Below are positions 63,828-64,000 of a stretch of DNA of 64,000 bases, piece after piece (the first letter of the stretch is position 1; the number at the start of each line of letters is the position of its first letter). The notes below the pieces were generated by a model that was given only the letters and a program-made list of their open reading frames with translations, did no database searches and was not told where the DNA came from. The position numbers and the translations under genes are program-made. The stretch is from DATKFM01 sp963810485 (lineage in GTDB: Bacteria; Pseudomonadota; Alphaproteobacteria; Dongiales; Dongiaceae): the NCBI GenBank assembly GCA_963810485.1, contig CAWENQ010000006.1:62001-126000 (forward strand), read 5' to 3'.

Positions 63828-64000
63828 AATGGCTGCGCCGCATTCTGGGCGCGCTGCTGGGCCTTGTCATTCTCGCCGCCCTCGCCATCGCCGGCGTTGT
63901 ATTTCTGTGGATGCCCACGTCGCTGCCCCAGACCACCGGCGAGATATCAGTTCCTGGCCTCGCTGCGCCGGTGCAGATCCTGCGCGATGCCGATGGGATC
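63824..64000 (+). CDS. Penicillin-acylase family protein, N-terminus only
   Basis: The last 177 bases hold the first 59 residues of a gene that runs off the window. It opens with MKWLRRILGALLGLVIL, a signal or membrane anchor, then SLPQTTGEISVPGLAAPV and ILRDADGI. That pattern matches the start of the Ntn penicillin/acyl-homoserine-lactone acylase family, where the next residues would read PHI. The ATG overlaps the preceding stop codon, implying cotranslation with the CoA transferase. The catalytic N-terminal serine lies outside the window. Confidence 0.7.
   Translation, partial: MKWLRRILGALLGLVILAALAIAGVVFLWMPTSLPQTTGEISVPGLAAPVQILRDADGI

Overview
The window looks like a chromosomal segment of a GC-rich (mid-60% by eye) alphaproteobacterium, most likely in or near the Rhodospirillales. 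This is inferred from the gene blocks: merR-ihfA-fabH-plsX-rpmF-DUF177-cytochrome bc1 chaperone, rpiB-glyA-nrdR-ribD-ribE-ribB-ribH-nusB-thiL, MucR, a K+-independent H+-pyrophosphatase, and a LivHMGF cassette with a DUF6867-type gene. I saw no prophage, insertion sequence or CRISPR array.

Layout. 1-3.5 kb: an amidotransferase, small unknowns, an AraD1-like protein and a family 2 glycosyltransferase. 3.5-14.7 kb: a divergent BioB/HydE-like radical SAM gene, then a tightly packed plus-strand operon. The operon encodes a flavin halogenase-like enzyme, ACP, membrane protein, AMP ligase, two hotdog dehydratases, an LpxL-type acyltransferase, a LolA-like protein, an MMPL exporter, a ketosynthase and a chain-length-factor-like partner. 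That is the architecture of an aryl-polyene or xanthomonadin-type pigment pathway, but no ketoreductase is present. 14.8-17.4 kb: Rieske oxygenase, lipase, tRNA-Pro(GGG). 17.6-26.4 kb: merR/ihfA, fatty acid and phospholipid initiation, rpmF, bamE, hppA, MFS. 26.4-26.7 kb: a gene-free region that folds like a structured RNA with its own terminator. 26.7-33.9 kb: riboflavin, one-carbon and thiamine genes. 34-42.4 kb: mucR and a branched-chain amino acid ABC transporter. 42.4-47.3 kb: CGNR regulator, glutaryl-CoA dehydrogenase, LpxL-like protein, a 29-residue membrane peptide, Fe-dependent alcohol dehydrogenase. 47.6-50.4 kb: a MarR regulator, then two SAM-II-like aptamers in tandem separated by an intrinsic terminator, upstream of osmC and metY. 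50.4-64 kb: a REPIN-like repeat, NAT, SDR, a Rieske fusion with a divergent SufR-like regulator, hemB, a cyanophycinase-like lipoprotein, two hydrolases, EamA transporter, ornithine decarboxylase, malonyl-CoA decarboxylase, CaiB-type CoA transferase and the start of a penicillin-acylase-like gene.

A strong cross-cutting feature is the number of broken frames (radical SAM, AMP ligase, ribH, livF, livG, livM, both livH, SDR, Rieske fusion, CoA transferase). Most are repaired by removing one base, and an essential gene (ribH) is among them. I think most are errors in the sequence rather than true gene decay. Entries typed 'pseudogene' mean only that the frame is broken as given.

The most notable regulatory find is the tandem SAM-II arrangement at 48.26-48.47 kb. 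It fits the methionine-sulfhydrylase gene metY that it precedes.
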